64,000 bases of DNA from Rhodospirillales bacterium BBD 1991-14. Lineage in GTDB: Bacteria; Pseudomonadota; Alphaproteobacteria; Kiloniellales; Kiloniellaceae. This document shows positions 53,319 through 61,889 of the stretch, piece after piece (within the stretch, counting starts at the first letter, position 1; each line of letters starts with the position of its first letter). The notes beneath the pieces are model-generated. The model saw nothing but the letters and a program-made list of their open reading frames with translations, searched no databases and had not been told where the DNA came from. Location: positions 558,001 to 622,000 of the forward strand of contig LYSY01000002.1 of the NCBI GenBank assembly GCA_001657395.1, written 5' to 3'. The position numbers and the translations under genes were made by a program.

Positions 53319-53370
53319 AGAGGCGCCGGCCCCGGTTCTGGACTAAATTCCCACAACCCAGCGTTCCGGA

Positions 53371-53413
53371 CTTGATGGTCCCCGGTTTGATGGCTCTCGG
53401 TTTGATGGTCGTC
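53371..53413. repeat. 15-bp tandem repeat, three copies
   Basis: CTTGATGGTCCCC (53371-53383), GGTTTGATGGCTCTC (53384-53398) and GGTTTGATGGTCGTC (53399-53413) form a degenerate 15-bp array in the gap after the phosphoesterase gene. Confidence 0.75.
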
Positions 53414-53460
53414 GGCTTGGAAGCCGTATCCGGGGTGACAGAGGCCTGCTCAAAGCGGCC

Positions 53461-53484
53461 ACAGTCTTAAGCGCAGTCTTAAGC
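53461..53484. repeat. 12-bp tandem duplication
   Basis: ACAGTCTTAAGC is followed directly by GCAGTCTTAAGC. It lies 116 bp before the EAL-protein start. Confidence 0.75.
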
Positions 53485-53599
53485 AAAGACTAAGTGTTTT
53501 GCCCTAGATTGATGCGATTATGTCGCCGCTCTGCGTTGGGTTGTTTTGGATGCCCAGGCCTTGCGCAGTCGTCGAAACGCCCAGTCCCAGAAGGCCGGA

Positions 53600-55342
53600 A
53601 TGGACCAATCCAAACAGAAGCGAGACGCGGAGGCGGCCAAGCCCGACTCCGAGCCGCTGCGCGCGCAGCGCGACCGCTTTCTGGCTTTCGCTTTTGCGGC
53701 TTCGGACCTGTTGCTGGAAATCGGCGACGACAGCCTGATCCGCTACGCCCTGGGGGCTACGAGCCAGCTTCTCGGCCGCGCGCCGGAGGAGATGATCGGC
53801 CTGGGCTGGCTGGAGCTCTTCGCACCCGAAGACAGGCCGATCCTTGTCGCCAAGATCGGTGGCCTGACCGCCGGCAGGCGCTGCGGCCCTCTGCTGGCCA
53901 CCATGATGACGGCAGAGGCCGCGGCCGGCCAATCCGCCGAGGCTGAGGCCCGGGGCGCCGGGACCGGGATCAAGGTCATCTTCAATGCCTGCCGCATCCC
54001 TGACCACGAAAAAGTCGTCTACTGCACCATTACGGTGGCCAACGCCGCTTCGGCCAAGCAGGCGCGCGCTGCCGCCCAGCGGACCGACGGCGGCCTGCTG
54101 CAGCGCGAAGCCTTCGAGGCCGCAGCGGTGGAGACCCTGGAGGCCGCCCGGGCCGCCGGCGAAGACGTGGAGTTCACCTTTATCGAGCTGGTCGATGCCG
54201 AGCCCTTCCGCGAGCGCGTGGGCCTGGACCGCTGGCATGCCTTCTGCGCCGATGCAGGGGCGGTGATGCGCGAAGGGTCCATCGACAGCGACTCGGCCGG
54301 CGCCATCGCCCAGGACCGTTTCGGTATCGTTCACGCGGCCGGCGCCGCGACGGGCATGGAGGTGCGCCGCCAGCTGCAGGAGCTGGCCCGGGCCTTCGAT
54401 CCGGTCGGCGGCGGGCTGGCGGTCGAACAGGCCACCATCGGCGCCGGCGCCGAGGAGCTGACCAGCGAGGAGGCCGCCCAGGCCGTGGTCTATGCCATCA
54501 ACAAGGTCGCCTCCAACGGGACAGCCAAGATGGCCTTCTCCAACCTCAGTGCCAGTTTCCACGAGCAGGTCTCGGAGACCCAGGAGCGGATCTCCGCCTT
54601 CAAGGCGGTGGTCTCCGAGAACCGCTTCGACTTCGCCTTCCAGCCGATCGTCGACCTCGCCACCCGCGAGATCTCGCACTTCGAAGCCCTGACCCGCTTC
54701 GCCAAGGGCGAATCGCCGTACCAGACCATCGTTTTCGCCGAGGAAGTCGGCCTCATCCAGGACTTCGACCTCGCCTGCACCCGGCGTGCCTTCGACTACC
54801 TGGCGGAGCGGGTGGACCACTCTCCGGTCAGTCTCGCCGTCAACCTCTCGGGCCAGTCGCTGCAGAACGACGCCTTCATCGACGCCCTGATGGCCTTGAG
54901 CACCGAGAACAAGGACCTGGCCGGCCGCCTGATGTTCGAGGCGACCGAGTCCTCGCGGATCTACGATCTTGAGCGCGTCGGCAACGTCTTCCAGACCCTC
55001 AAGGGCCTGGGCTTCTCCATGTGCCTGGACGATTTCGGGGCGGGGGCCGCGTCCTTCCAGTACCTGCGGGCGCTGGAGGTGGACTATGTGAAGATCGACG
55101 GCACCTACACCCGCAGGCTGCTGACGTCGGACCGCGATTCTCTGATGCTGCGCAACCTCTGCGACCTCTGCCGCGATCTGCGGATCAAGACCATCGCCGA
55201 GATGATCGAACTGGAGGATCAGGTCGCCAAGCTGCGCGATCTCGGCGTGCACATGGGCCAGGGCTACCTCCTGGGACCGCCGGCACCCCAGCCGGTGTTC
55301 TCCGGTGGTGCCGAGGTGGGCGGCGCCCGCCGCCGCGCCTGA
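53600..55342 (+). CDS. EAL-domain cyclic-di-GMP phosphodiesterase with N-terminal sensor-like region
   Basis: A 580-residue protein. An N-terminal PAS-like region (about 30-130: FAASDLLLEIGDDSLIRYALGATSQLLGRAPEEMIGLGWLELF) is followed by a middle region lacking GGDEF and a C-terminal EAL domain from about residue 345. The EAL signature appears as FEALTRF (about 361-367), with LAVNLSGQSL, FEATES, LDDFGAG (about 476), VKIDG, IAEMIE and QGYLLGPP, so the catalytic residues look complete. ATG 53600 has AAGG upstream; a TTG at 53546 is the alternative. Stand-alone gene, no hydrophobic segments seen. Confidence 0.88.
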   Translation: MDQSKQKRDAEAAKPDSEPLRAQRDRFLAFAFAASDLLLEIGDDSLIRYALGATSQLLGRAPEEMIGLGWLELFAPEDRPILVAKIGGLTAGRRCGPLLATMMTAEAAAGQSAEAEARGAGTGIKVIFNACRIPDHEKVVYCTITVANAASAKQARAAAQRTDGGLLQREAFEAAAVETLEAARAAGEDVEFTFIELVDAEPFRERVGLDRWHAFCADAGAVMREGSIDSDSAGAIAQDRFGIVHAAGAATGMEVRRQLQELARAFDPVGGGLAVEQATIGAGAEELTSEEAAQAVVYAINKVASNGTAKMAFSNLSASFHEQVSETQERISAFKAVVSENRFDFAFQPIVDLATREISHFEALTRFAKGESPYQTIVFAEEVGLIQDFDLACTRRAFDYLAERVDHSPVSLAVNLSGQSLQNDAFIDALMALSTENKDLAGRLMFEATESSRIYDLERVGNVFQTLKGLGFSMCLDDFGAGAASFQYLRALEVDYVKIDGTYTRRLLTSDRDSLMLRNLCDLCRDLRIKTIAEMIELEDQVAKLRDLGVHMGQGYLLGPPAPQPVFSGGAEVGGARRRA

Positions 55343-55432
55343 TCCGGGCCGGACGCGCGTCTCCGGGGTTTCCCAGCGCGAATCACCGTCTAAAGGAAAT
55401 TTATCCTAGATTCCCCCGGGGAACGCTGGCGG

Positions 55433-55464
55433 CTTGATCGCTGCCCGCCGCCTCCCCAAATATA
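55433..55464 (+). promoter_or_regulatory. Sigma-32-like heat-shock promoter of hsp20
   Basis: CTTGATC (55433-55439), 14-bp spacer, CCCCAAATATA (55454-55464). This matches the heat-shock consensus CTTGAAA-N(11-16)-CCCCATnT closely. It would give an untranslated leader of roughly 110 nt before the hsp20 ATG. Confidence 0.65.
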
Positions 55465-55545
55465 GTCCAGGCGGTGCCTTGCCAGGGCCGTCGGCAAGGG
55501 ATGACCAGACCGGTATCCCCGTATTGCCTAGAAGACGACGGCTGA

Positions 55546-55568
55546 CCTTGCTCGCGATGTAGAGGAGG
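55546..55568 (+). promoter_or_regulatory. ROSE-like RNA thermometer at the hsp20 ribosome site
   Basis: CCTTGCT (55546-55552) lies 8 nt before AGAGGAGG (55561-55568). The UUGCU anti-ribosome-site motif pairing imperfectly with AGGAG is the conserved last hairpin of ROSE elements in alphaproteobacterial small heat-shock genes. Confidence 0.6.
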
Positions 55569-55579
55569 AAAAACCGCAG

Positions 55580-56038
55580 ATGACACGCCTGTCGCTTTTC
55601 AACAGCCCGCTGCTGCTCGGATTTGAGGAGTTCGAGCGGGCCGTTGACCGAATTTCCAAAACCGCCGACGGCTATCCGCCCTATAACGTCGAGCAGCTCG
55701 CCGAGCACCGCCTGCGTATCACCCTGGCGGTGGCCGGCTTTGCCGAGGAAGACCTCGCCGTCCAGATCGAGGACAACCAGCTGGTCATCCGCGGCAAGCA
55801 GCAGGACGATGCGCAGCGCAACTATCTGCACCGCGGGATTGCGGCGCGCCAGTTCCAGCGCTCCTTCGTTCTGGCCGAAGGGATCGAAGTCACCGCCGCA
55901 TTACTGGAAAAGGGCCTGCTCCATATCGATCTGGAGCGTCCGCTGGTGCAGCCGCAGGTCCGCAAGATCAAGATCGACAGCAAGGAGTCTCAGTCAGGGG
56001 AGTCGCCATCCATTCAGGATATTCGGAAAGGAGAGTAA
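55580..56038 (+). CDS. Hsp20 family small heat-shock protein
   Basis: A 152-residue alpha-crystallin chaperone. The N-terminal arm (MTRLSLFNSPLLLGFEEFERAVDRI) is of the IbpA type; the crystallin domain spans about 34-130 (YNVEQLAEHRLRITLAVAGFAEEDLAVQIEDNQLVIRGKQ, then LHRGIAARQFQRSFVLAEGIEVTAALLEKGLLHIDLER). The C-terminal IxI-like KIKID follows. It is paired with a DUF1150 gene 3 bp downstream. Confidence 0.94.
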   Translation: MTRLSLFNSPLLLGFEEFERAVDRISKTADGYPPYNVEQLAEHRLRITLAVAGFAEEDLAVQIEDNQLVIRGKQQDDAQRNYLHRGIAARQFQRSFVLAEGIEVTAALLEKGLLHIDLERPLVQPQVRKIKIDSKESQSGESPSIQDIRKGE

Positions 56039-56041
56039 GAC

Positions 56042-56257
56042 ATGAACGAACTGACAGCCGTTCGCGAACTCTCGCCCCAGGACTTTCTCTTGCTGGGCGT
56101 CAACGACTTGGCCTACGTGAAGAAGACGCGCCAGGAAGGCAAAGAGGTCTATCTGGTGTTTTCCGCCGACGGAACCCAGATCGCCACGATGTCCGATCAC
56201 GATATCGCCTTTGCGGCCGTGCGCCAGAACGGCATGGAGCCGCTCAGCGTTCACTGA
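56042..56257 (+). CDS. DUF1150 family protein
   Basis: A 71-residue protein with the DUF1150 pattern: LSPQDFLLLGVNDLAYVKK, then YLVFSADGTQIATMSDHDIAFAAVRQNGMEPLSVH. Function unknown. Its pairing with hsp20 is typical in alphaproteobacteria and suggests heat-shock co-expression. A hairpin terminator follows. Confidence 0.92.
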   Translation: MNELTAVRELSPQDFLLLGVNDLAYVKKTRQEGKEVYLVFSADGTQIATMSDHDIAFAAVRQNGMEPLSVH

Positions 56258-56296
56258 CCGTTTTTCGCTGACCATTCGAGATTGCTAAAACCAATG

Positions 56297-56321
56297 ACGG
56301 CCCCGCAGACTGCGGGGCCGT
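56297..56321. terminator. Hairpin terminator between DUF1150 and ptsN
   Basis: ACGGCCCCGCA (56297-56307) and TGCGGGGCCGT (56311-56321) form an 11-bp stem with a 3-nt loop between convergent genes. T-runs are short on both sides, so termination may be partial. Confidence 0.75.
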
Positions 56322-56349
56322 TGTCACGTGCACAGGTCGCCGGCGCCTG

Positions 56350-56814
56350 TCAGGCGGCGTGGCTGGCCGCGCCCTGGGTCAAGAGTGCGTAGATGGCATC
56401 GGCGTTGTCGGTGCCGCGCAGCTTGTCGCAGATCGCCCGGTCGCGGAACAGGCGCGACACCCGGGCCAGGGCTTTCAGATGATCGGCCCCCGCAGTCTCC
56501 GGGGCCAGCAGCACGAAGATCAGGTCGACCGGCTGTTCGTCTATGGCATCGAAATCGATGGGGTTTTCCAGCCGTGCGAAAAGGCCGTAGAGGCGCTCAA
56601 GCTCCGGAAGCTTGCCGTGCGGAATGCCGATACCGTGGCCCACGCCGGTGGTGCCCAGGCGTTCGCGTTCGATGAGCACCTCGAACACGGCCCGCTCCGG
56701 TTGTCCGGTCAGCTCCGCCGCCTTCTTTGCCAGTTCCTGAAGCGCCTGCTTCTTGCTGGTCACGCGAAGGCTCGCAACAACGCTTTCCGGGTCGATAAGA
56801 TCGGATAGTTCCAT
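56350..56814 (-). CDS. ptsN: PTS IIA-like nitrogen-regulatory protein (EIIA-Ntr)
   Basis: A 154-residue phosphocarrier of the nitrogen PTS. The phosphorylated histidine is H66 in GVGHGIGIPHGKLPEL. N-terminus MELSDLIDPESVVASLRVTSKKQALQELA is typical. It is 54 bp after hpf in the rpoN-hpf-ptsN arrangement found across proteobacteria. Confidence 0.95.
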   Translation of the reverse strand: MELSDLIDPESVVASLRVTSKKQALQELAKKAAELTGQPERAVFEVLIERERLGTTGVGHGIGIPHGKLPELERLYGLFARLENPIDFDAIDEQPVDLIFVLLAPETAGADHLKALARVSRLFRDRAICDKLRGTDNADAIYALLTQGAASHAA

Positions 56815-56868
56815 CAGTAACTCTTGGGTTTTGCCTGACCGCCCCGCCCGCCGTTGGCCCTTGCGGGC

Positions 56869-57459
56869 CTACTCTTTGCGGTTTCCGCGGGGATCGATCC
56901 AGCCGATATTGCCGTCGCTGCGCCGGTACACCATGTTCAGGCCGCCGTGCGCCGAGTTGCGAAACATCATTGCCGGAAGATTGCCAAGGTCCATGTGCAT
57001 TACAGCCTCGCTGACCGTCAGTGCAGGGATCTCCGTTGCCATCTCCGCGACCACAATGGGTTGATTGTCGCCGCCACTGTCTTCACCGGTTTCTTCATCG
57101 CCTTCGCCGGCCAGAATGTACTGCTGTGCCGGCAGCGACGCGCCGTCGGCATTCGCGACCTTGTTGTTGTGGTCGCGCAGACGGCGCTTGTAGCGGCGCA
57201 GCCGTGTCGACAGCCGTTCTGCCGCCGCATCGAAGGCCGGGTAAGGCTCGTTGGCCTCGCCCTGCGCTTCCAGCTTTATGCCACGCCCTACGTGGGCCGA
57301 TACAACCGCGCGGTAGAGATGCGCTTCCCGCGACAGGGTCACCGCACAATCGATGGCATCCCCGAAATACTTGTCGAGAATGCGAGAGAGGCTTTCATCA
57401 ACGTGCGTTCGCAGCGCGTCACCGACGTCAAGCTGCTGGCCCTTAACAGAGAGCTGCAT
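56869..57459 (-). CDS. hpf: Ribosome hibernation promoting factor, long form
   Basis: A 196-residue long HPF that dimerises 70S ribosomes in stationary phase. The N-terminal domain (MQLSVKGQQLDVGDALRTHVDESLSRILDKYFGDAIDCAVTLSREA) binds the decoding region; the C-terminal domain (MHMDLGNLPAMMFRNSAHGGLNMVYRRSDGNIGWIDP) mediates dimerisation. ATG 57459 gives the family N-terminus; GTG 57465 is two codons upstream. 164 bp after rpoN. Confidence 0.93.
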   Translation of the reverse strand: MQLSVKGQQLDVGDALRTHVDESLSRILDKYFGDAIDCAVTLSREAHLYRAVVSAHVGRGIKLEAQGEANEPYPAFDAAAERLSTRLRRYKRRLRDHNNKVANADGASLPAQQYILAGEGDEETGEDSGGDNQPIVVAEMATEIPALTVSEAVMHMDLGNLPAMMFRNSAHGGLNMVYRRSDGNIGWIDPRGNRKE

Positions 57460-57623
57460 GATCACTTTTATGGATTGTAACGAGGTGGCTCACCACCCGC
57501 ATAGCATAGCCCCTTCCTCAGGGCGGGCGCAACATAGAGACGGGCCCGATGGCTGTCAATAGCCTCTCGGGGCCGACTCACCAAGGCCTAGATATCGGGT
57601 CGCCACGATGGCGAATCAATAGG

Positions 57624-59234
57624 TTAAGATTGGTTAACGCTGGCCGATTTCTCACGCCGGCGCTGCACAGAGGATGGAATTCGCATGGCCTCGCGGTACT
57701 TGGCCACGGTGCGCCTGGCAATGTCGACCCCGTCCTTGCGCAGCAGTTCGACGATGGTGTCGTCGGAGAGGATCTTCTTGCGGCTTTCCCCGTCGATCAG
57801 CAGCTTTATGCGGTGGCGCACCGCCTCGGCGGAATGGGCGGTGCCGTCGGCTCCGGCGATGGAGGCGGTGAAGAAGTACTTCAATTCGAAGGTGCCGCGC
57901 GGCGTGGCAATGTATTTGTTGGAGGTCACCCGACTTACGGTTGATTCGTGCATCTCGATGGCCGAGGCGATGTCCCGCAGGGTGAGGGGCTTCATGTGCT
58001 CCACCCCCTTTTGAAAGAAGGCGTCCTGCTGGCGCACGATCTCGCTCGAGACCTTGAGAATGGTTGTGGCGCGCTGGTGCAGGGCTTTCACCAGCCAATT
58101 GGCCGACTGCAGGCGCTCGCTGAGGTACTCCCGCTCCTTCTTGGAACGGACCTGGGTGGTGATATGGGCGTAGTAGTCCGTGTTCACCAGGACCCGGGGC
58201 AGGGTTTCGGCGTTGAGTTCCACCACCCAGCCGCCCTTGCGGTCCGGGCGCAGCAGCACGTCGGGAATGACAGGCTGGGCCACCGAGCCGTCGAAGGTGA
58301 GCGCCGGGCGCGGGTCGAGGGCTTTGATCTCCCCGATCATATCGGCCAGGTCCTCCTGATCGACGCCGCAGAGTTTTTTCAGCCGCGCCAGATCGCCCTT
58401 GGCCAGGAGTTCCAGGTTTTCGACCAGCGCCTGCATAGCCGGGTCGTAGCGGTCGCGTTCTTTCAGCTGCAGCGCCAGACACTCCGCCAGGGAGCGGGCG
58501 AAAATCCCGCTCGGCTCGAAGCGTTGCACCTTCGCCAGGGTTTCCTCGATGATCGTCGCCGGACAGCCGAGCAGCTCCGCGAGGCCGCCCAGGTCCTCCG
58601 GCAGGTAGCCGTTGTCGTCGAGCAGGTCGATCAGCGCCGCGCCGATGGCGCGTTCCACGGGATCTGCGATTTCCAGCAGCAATTGGTCGGAGAGGTGCTG
58701 GCGCAGACTCACTTCATCCGACAACCGCTGCTCCAGCGAAAAGTCGTAGTCGTCGCCGCGCGCACCGCCCAGGCCGCGGTTGGAAAAGGCCGCCTCCTCG
58801 CCGCCGCCCTCCCAGGACGCACCATGGGTGAAGACGTTTTCGTAGTCGGTGTCCAGCGGGTCGTCGCCGCGTTCGGGCAGCTGCTCGGCGTTGGCGCGGT
58901 CCAGGCTGTCGCCGCCTTCGTGTGCGGCAACGGGCTCACCAAGGCCGCTGTCTTGGTCTGCCGCGCCGCTGTCGCCTGGCGTCTCTGCTGATGTGAAGGG
59001 TGTTTCGGTCGCGGGGTCGAGCGCAGCCTCCTGCTGGTCCACCGCCGGTGGCTCTAGCAGGGCGTCGGTGCTGCCGTCCTCGCGTTCAAGCAGAGGATTC
59101 TGCTCGATCTCTCTGTCAACTTCTGCCGCCAGTTCCAGATTGGAAAGCTGCAACAGCTTGATGGCCTGCTGCAGCTGCGGCGTCATGACCAGAGATTGGC
59201 GCTGGCGCAGTTCCAATCTTTGTGTCGCCGCCAT
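57624..59234 (-). CDS. rpoN: RNA polymerase sigma-54 factor
   Basis: A 536-residue sigma-54. Region I is LELRQRQSLVMTPQLQQAIKLLQLSNLELAAEVDREIEQNPLLE (about 6-49); region II is long and acidic (about 50-155); the core-binding and HTH regions follow (HESTVSRVTSNKYIATPRGTFELKYFF); the RpoN box ARRTVAKYRE lies at about 506-515. ATG 59234 is right; the in-frame extension to 59318 overlaps the end of lptB. Confidence 0.96.
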   Translation of the reverse strand: MAATQRLELRQRQSLVMTPQLQQAIKLLQLSNLELAAEVDREIEQNPLLEREDGSTDALLEPPAVDQQEAALDPATETPFTSAETPGDSGAADQDSGLGEPVAAHEGGDSLDRANAEQLPERGDDPLDTDYENVFTHGASWEGGGEEAAFSNRGLGGARGDDYDFSLEQRLSDEVSLRQHLSDQLLLEIADPVERAIGAALIDLLDDNGYLPEDLGGLAELLGCPATIIEETLAKVQRFEPSGIFARSLAECLALQLKERDRYDPAMQALVENLELLAKGDLARLKKLCGVDQEDLADMIGEIKALDPRPALTFDGSVAQPVIPDVLLRPDRKGGWVVELNAETLPRVLVNTDYYAHITTQVRSKKEREYLSERLQSANWLVKALHQRATTILKVSSEIVRQQDAFFQKGVEHMKPLTLRDIASAIEMHESTVSRVTSNKYIATPRGTFELKYFFTASIAGADGTAHSAEAVRHRIKLLIDGESRKKILSDDTIVELLRKDGVDIARRTVAKYREAMRIPSSVQRRREKSASVNQS

Positions 59235-59247
59235 ACTGCTTAACCTT

Positions 59248-60060
59248 TTAGAGGCTAAACCTTTCGCCCAGGTAAACGCGGCGGACATCCTCGTGGGCCA
59301 CGATGGCGTCCGGTTCACCCTCCATCAGTACCACACCGTCGTGAATGATGTAGGCGCGGTCGACGATGTCCAGGGTTTCGCGGACGTTGTGATCGGTGAT
59401 CAGCACACCGATTCCGCGGTCCTTGAGGTGAGAGACGAGATCGCGGATGTCCCCGACGGCGATGGGGTCGATACCGGCCAGCGGTTCGTCGAGCAGGATG
59501 AAGCTCGGCTGCGAGGCCAGCGCCCGGGCGATCTCGACGCGGCGGCGCTCGCCGCCCGACAGCGCCACCGAGGGCGTGCGCCGCAGATGGGTGATGGAGA
59601 ATTCGGCCAGCAGGTTTTCCAGCGCCACTTCGCGCTTCTCGCGCACCGGTTCGATCACCTCCAGCACGCCGCGGATGTTCTGCTCGACCGTGAGGCCGCG
59701 AAAGATCGAGGCCTCCTGCGGCAGGTAGCCGATGCCGAGACGCGCGCGGCGGTACATCGGCATGTCGGTGATGTCATGGCCGTCGAAGGTGACCCAGCCG
59801 TAGTCCGGGGCGATCAGGCCGGTGACGATGTAGAAACAGGTGGTCTTGCCGGCGCCGTTGGGGCCCAGCAGCCCGACCGCCTCGCCGCGCTGCAGCGACA
59901 GGCTGACGCCGCGCAGGACCGGGCGCTTCTTGAAGCTCTTGCCGATGTTGACCGCCATGAGGCCGGCGTTGTCCGCGACCAAGCGCGGCCCTTCCGCGTT
60001 GGCGGCCGGGCTGTCCGGCTGCTGCGGCTCCTGCCGCGGGCCTCCGCTCTCAGCGTTCAC
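59248..60060 (-). CDS. lptB: LPS export ABC transporter ATP-binding protein LptB
   Basis: A 270-residue ATPase powering lipopolysaccharide export with LptF/G. Walker [10 protein letters not shown] at 66-74, signature LSGGERRR near 168, Walker [13 protein letters not shown] near 190, switch histidine in LITDHNVRE. About 30 extra polar residues precede the normal start of the fold ([18 protein letters not shown]). Start GTG 60060 has AGGGGG upstream. 13 bp before rpoN. Confidence 0.95.
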   Translation of the reverse strand: MNAESGGPRQEPQQPDSPAANAEGPRLVADNAGLMAVNIGKSFKKRPVLRGVSLSLQRGEAVGLLGPNGAGKTTCFYIVTGLIAPDYGWVTFDGHDITDMPMYRRARLGIGYLPQEASIFRGLTVEQNIRGVLEVIEPVREKREVALENLLAEFSITHLRRTPSVALSGGERRRVEIARALASQPSFILLDEPLAGIDPIAVGDIRDLVSHLKDRGIGVLITDHNVRETLDIVDRAYIIHDGVVLMEGEPDAIVAHEDVRRVYLGERFSL

Positions 60061-60199
60061 CAGGATTTTCCCCCTAAACGACCCATCGCATTCCTGTTAC
60101 ACCAAATTCGCCCCGCCACCAAGGCCGCGGTCGCCCGCCGGGGGCGGGACCCGCTTATAACAGCGCCGCCGGAAGGATGCTGAAGGCAGCGGTGCCGCT

Positions 60200-61180
60200 T
60201 CAAGAGCCGCTGCCTGCCGCGCCGTCTTCTGCAGTGCCGCCGTCGGTCGCGCCGCCGTCCGTGAGGGGCGCTTCCTCGACGGCTTCCTCTTCCGCGTTCT
60301 CCGCCGTCGGGTCATTGGGCTTGGACTTGGGCAGGACGATGGCCGAAACCCGTCCGCTCGGCTGATCGCTGCCCGGCGCAGCGCCCAACAGCTTGCTGAC
60401 GCCGGTCGCCATGTTGACCTCGGCATACTTGCCGTCGAGCTGGTTTTCGCCCTGCGTGATCTTTACGTCGCCGGTCAGGGTCGCCAGTTCGCGGTCGACG
60501 AAATAGGTTCCCTCGCTGCCGCGCGCGTACTCCTTGGCGGTCAGGATCTCGACATTGCCCTCGGCGTCGATGCGCCGGACTTCCATCTGGTTCTCGGCGT
60601 TCTCGACGAAGTTGGCGGTGAGAACGTCGGCGCGGATCTGCTTGTCTTCGTGATAGGCGCGGGCGTTGCCGCGGGCCACGGCCTGCTGCTTGGTCTCCCA
60701 GTACTCCAGGCTGTCGCGGGCGGTGAGCCGGTCTTTCTCGCCTTCAAGGCGCAGGTCCTCGCCGGTCATGGTGAAGACCTGCTTGTCGATGTCGTACTGT
60801 CCCTTGTCGCCGTAGACGATGCCCTCGGGGGAGTGGATCTCAACGTTGCCGGTTGCTTCCAGCAGGAAGATCTCGCTGTTGCCCTCTTCAGAGTCCCGGT
60901 AGTAGGCGGTCAGCACTTCTGCCCGCACCTCCACATCGCCGCTGGCGGCGCGGGCATTGCCCCTGGCGATGTAGGTCTTGTCGTTGCGGTTCCACTCGAT
61001 GCCTTCTTCGGCGTTGATCTCCAGCGGTTCGTCGCTTTCCTGGAGATTGCCGATGGCCTGGGCCGCTGCGCTCTGCGGCTGCAGGGCAAAGGCCAAGGCG
61101 AGAACGGCGGCCAAGACGAGGCCGGCAGCCAGGATGCCGGTCTTGCCCAGGCGGCGGTCGTGTTGGGCGGCGGTCGTCAT
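60200..61180 (-). CDS. lptA: LptA/OstA periplasmic LPS transport protein
   Basis: A 326-residue secreted protein, signal peptide about residues 1-40 (ALQPQSAAAQA). The beta-jellyroll begins LEINAEEGIEWNRNDKTYIARGNARAASGDVEVRAEVLTAYY and repeats that pattern near 170 and 220 (QAVARGNARAYHEDKQIRADVLTANF). An acidic, glycine-rich tail (about 290-326) extends beyond the usual domain. ATGA overlap with lptC. Confidence 0.92.
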   Translation of the reverse strand: MTTAAQHDRRLGKTGILAAGLVLAAVLALAFALQPQSAAAQAIGNLQESDEPLEINAEEGIEWNRNDKTYIARGNARAASGDVEVRAEVLTAYYRDSEEGNSEIFLLEATGNVEIHSPEGIVYGDKGQYDIDKQVFTMTGEDLRLEGEKDRLTARDSLEYWETKQQAVARGNARAYHEDKQIRADVLTANFVENAENQMEVRRIDAEGNVEILTAKEYARGSEGTYFVDRELATLTGDVKITQGENQLDGKYAEVNMATGVSKLLGAAPGSDQPSGRVSAIVLPKSKPNDPTAENAEEEAVEEAPLTDGGATDGGTAEDGAAGSGS

Positions 61181-61875
61181 TGCAGGCTCTCTTCCGCATC
61201 GGGGTAGATCAGCATACGGCTTTTGCCGGTAAAGATGATGATCTGACCCCGTTCCCTCAAGATAAAGCCTTCCGACTGCAGTTCGCCGGCCGGGCCCTGG
61301 CCGCTGACTGCGGCGTCGCCGGCGGCGCTGCCGTCGTTCAGATCGACGCGGGCGGTCTCGGTGGTGATCTCGAAGCCCTTGTCGTGGGTGAGATGCACGG
61401 TCCCGTTCAGGTCCAGGATCTCAACCTCCCGATTGTAGTGCCCGGTGCGCGCGGAAAGCGCGACGATGGCGCCTTCGGTGGTCTCGATGTTGGCGCGGGG
61501 ATGCTGCAGTTCGACCACGTCTTCGTTGTCCGGCACCTGGCTGGCCATGTCGGCGATCACGTTGAAGGGCTGGTTGTTTTCGTCGACCCCGCTGTAGTGC
61601 GCATTCAACATGCTGAGGGTCTTGGCCTGTTCCTCGGCGATCTTTGAGAAGTCGATGCCAAGGCTGCGCTGGTCGGGGATGATCTGCGGCCAGGCGATCA
61701 CAAGCAGCACCAGACCGGTCGCCAGAGCCGGCAGCAGCAGCTTCATCGATGTGACGAAAAGACTGTAGCGGTTGCGTCCGGAAAGGCGCGGCGGCTGGAG
61801 CGCTCCCCCCGCTGCAGTGCCGGGGGAGGCTTGCTTGGTCTCGCCGCCGATGGTCCCGATTGCCGCGTCTGCCAT
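61177..61875 (-). CDS. lptC: LPS export system protein LptC
   Basis: A 232-residue bitopic protein with one helix (about 45-64: LLLPALATGLVLLVIAWPQII) and a periplasmic jellyroll: GVDENNQPFNVIADMASQVPDNEDVVELQHPRANIETTEGAIVALSARTGHYNREVEILDLNGTVHLTHDKGFEITTETARVDL. It bridges LptB2FG to LptA. 14 bp after kdsD, overlapped with lptA. Confidence 0.92.
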   Translation of the reverse strand: MADAAIGTIGGETKQASPGTAAGGALQPPRLSGRNRYSLFVTSMKLLLPALATGLVLLVIAWPQIIPDQRSLGIDFSKIAEEQAKTLSMLNAHYSGVDENNQPFNVIADMASQVPDNEDVVELQHPRANIETTEGAIVALSARTGHYNREVEILDLNGTVHLTHDKGFEITTETARVDLNDGSAAGDAAVSGQGPAGELQSEGFILRERGQIIIFTGKSRMLIYPDAEESLQ

Positions 61876-61889
61876 GGCCGCCCCTGCGC

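Noticed and set aside
53371-53413. In-frame 5-residue repeats (GLMVP/GLMAL/GLMVV) as a repeat protein
   Set aside because: The frame is only a continuation of a shadow of the phosphoesterase gene and has no start with a ribosome site; treated as a DNA repeat.
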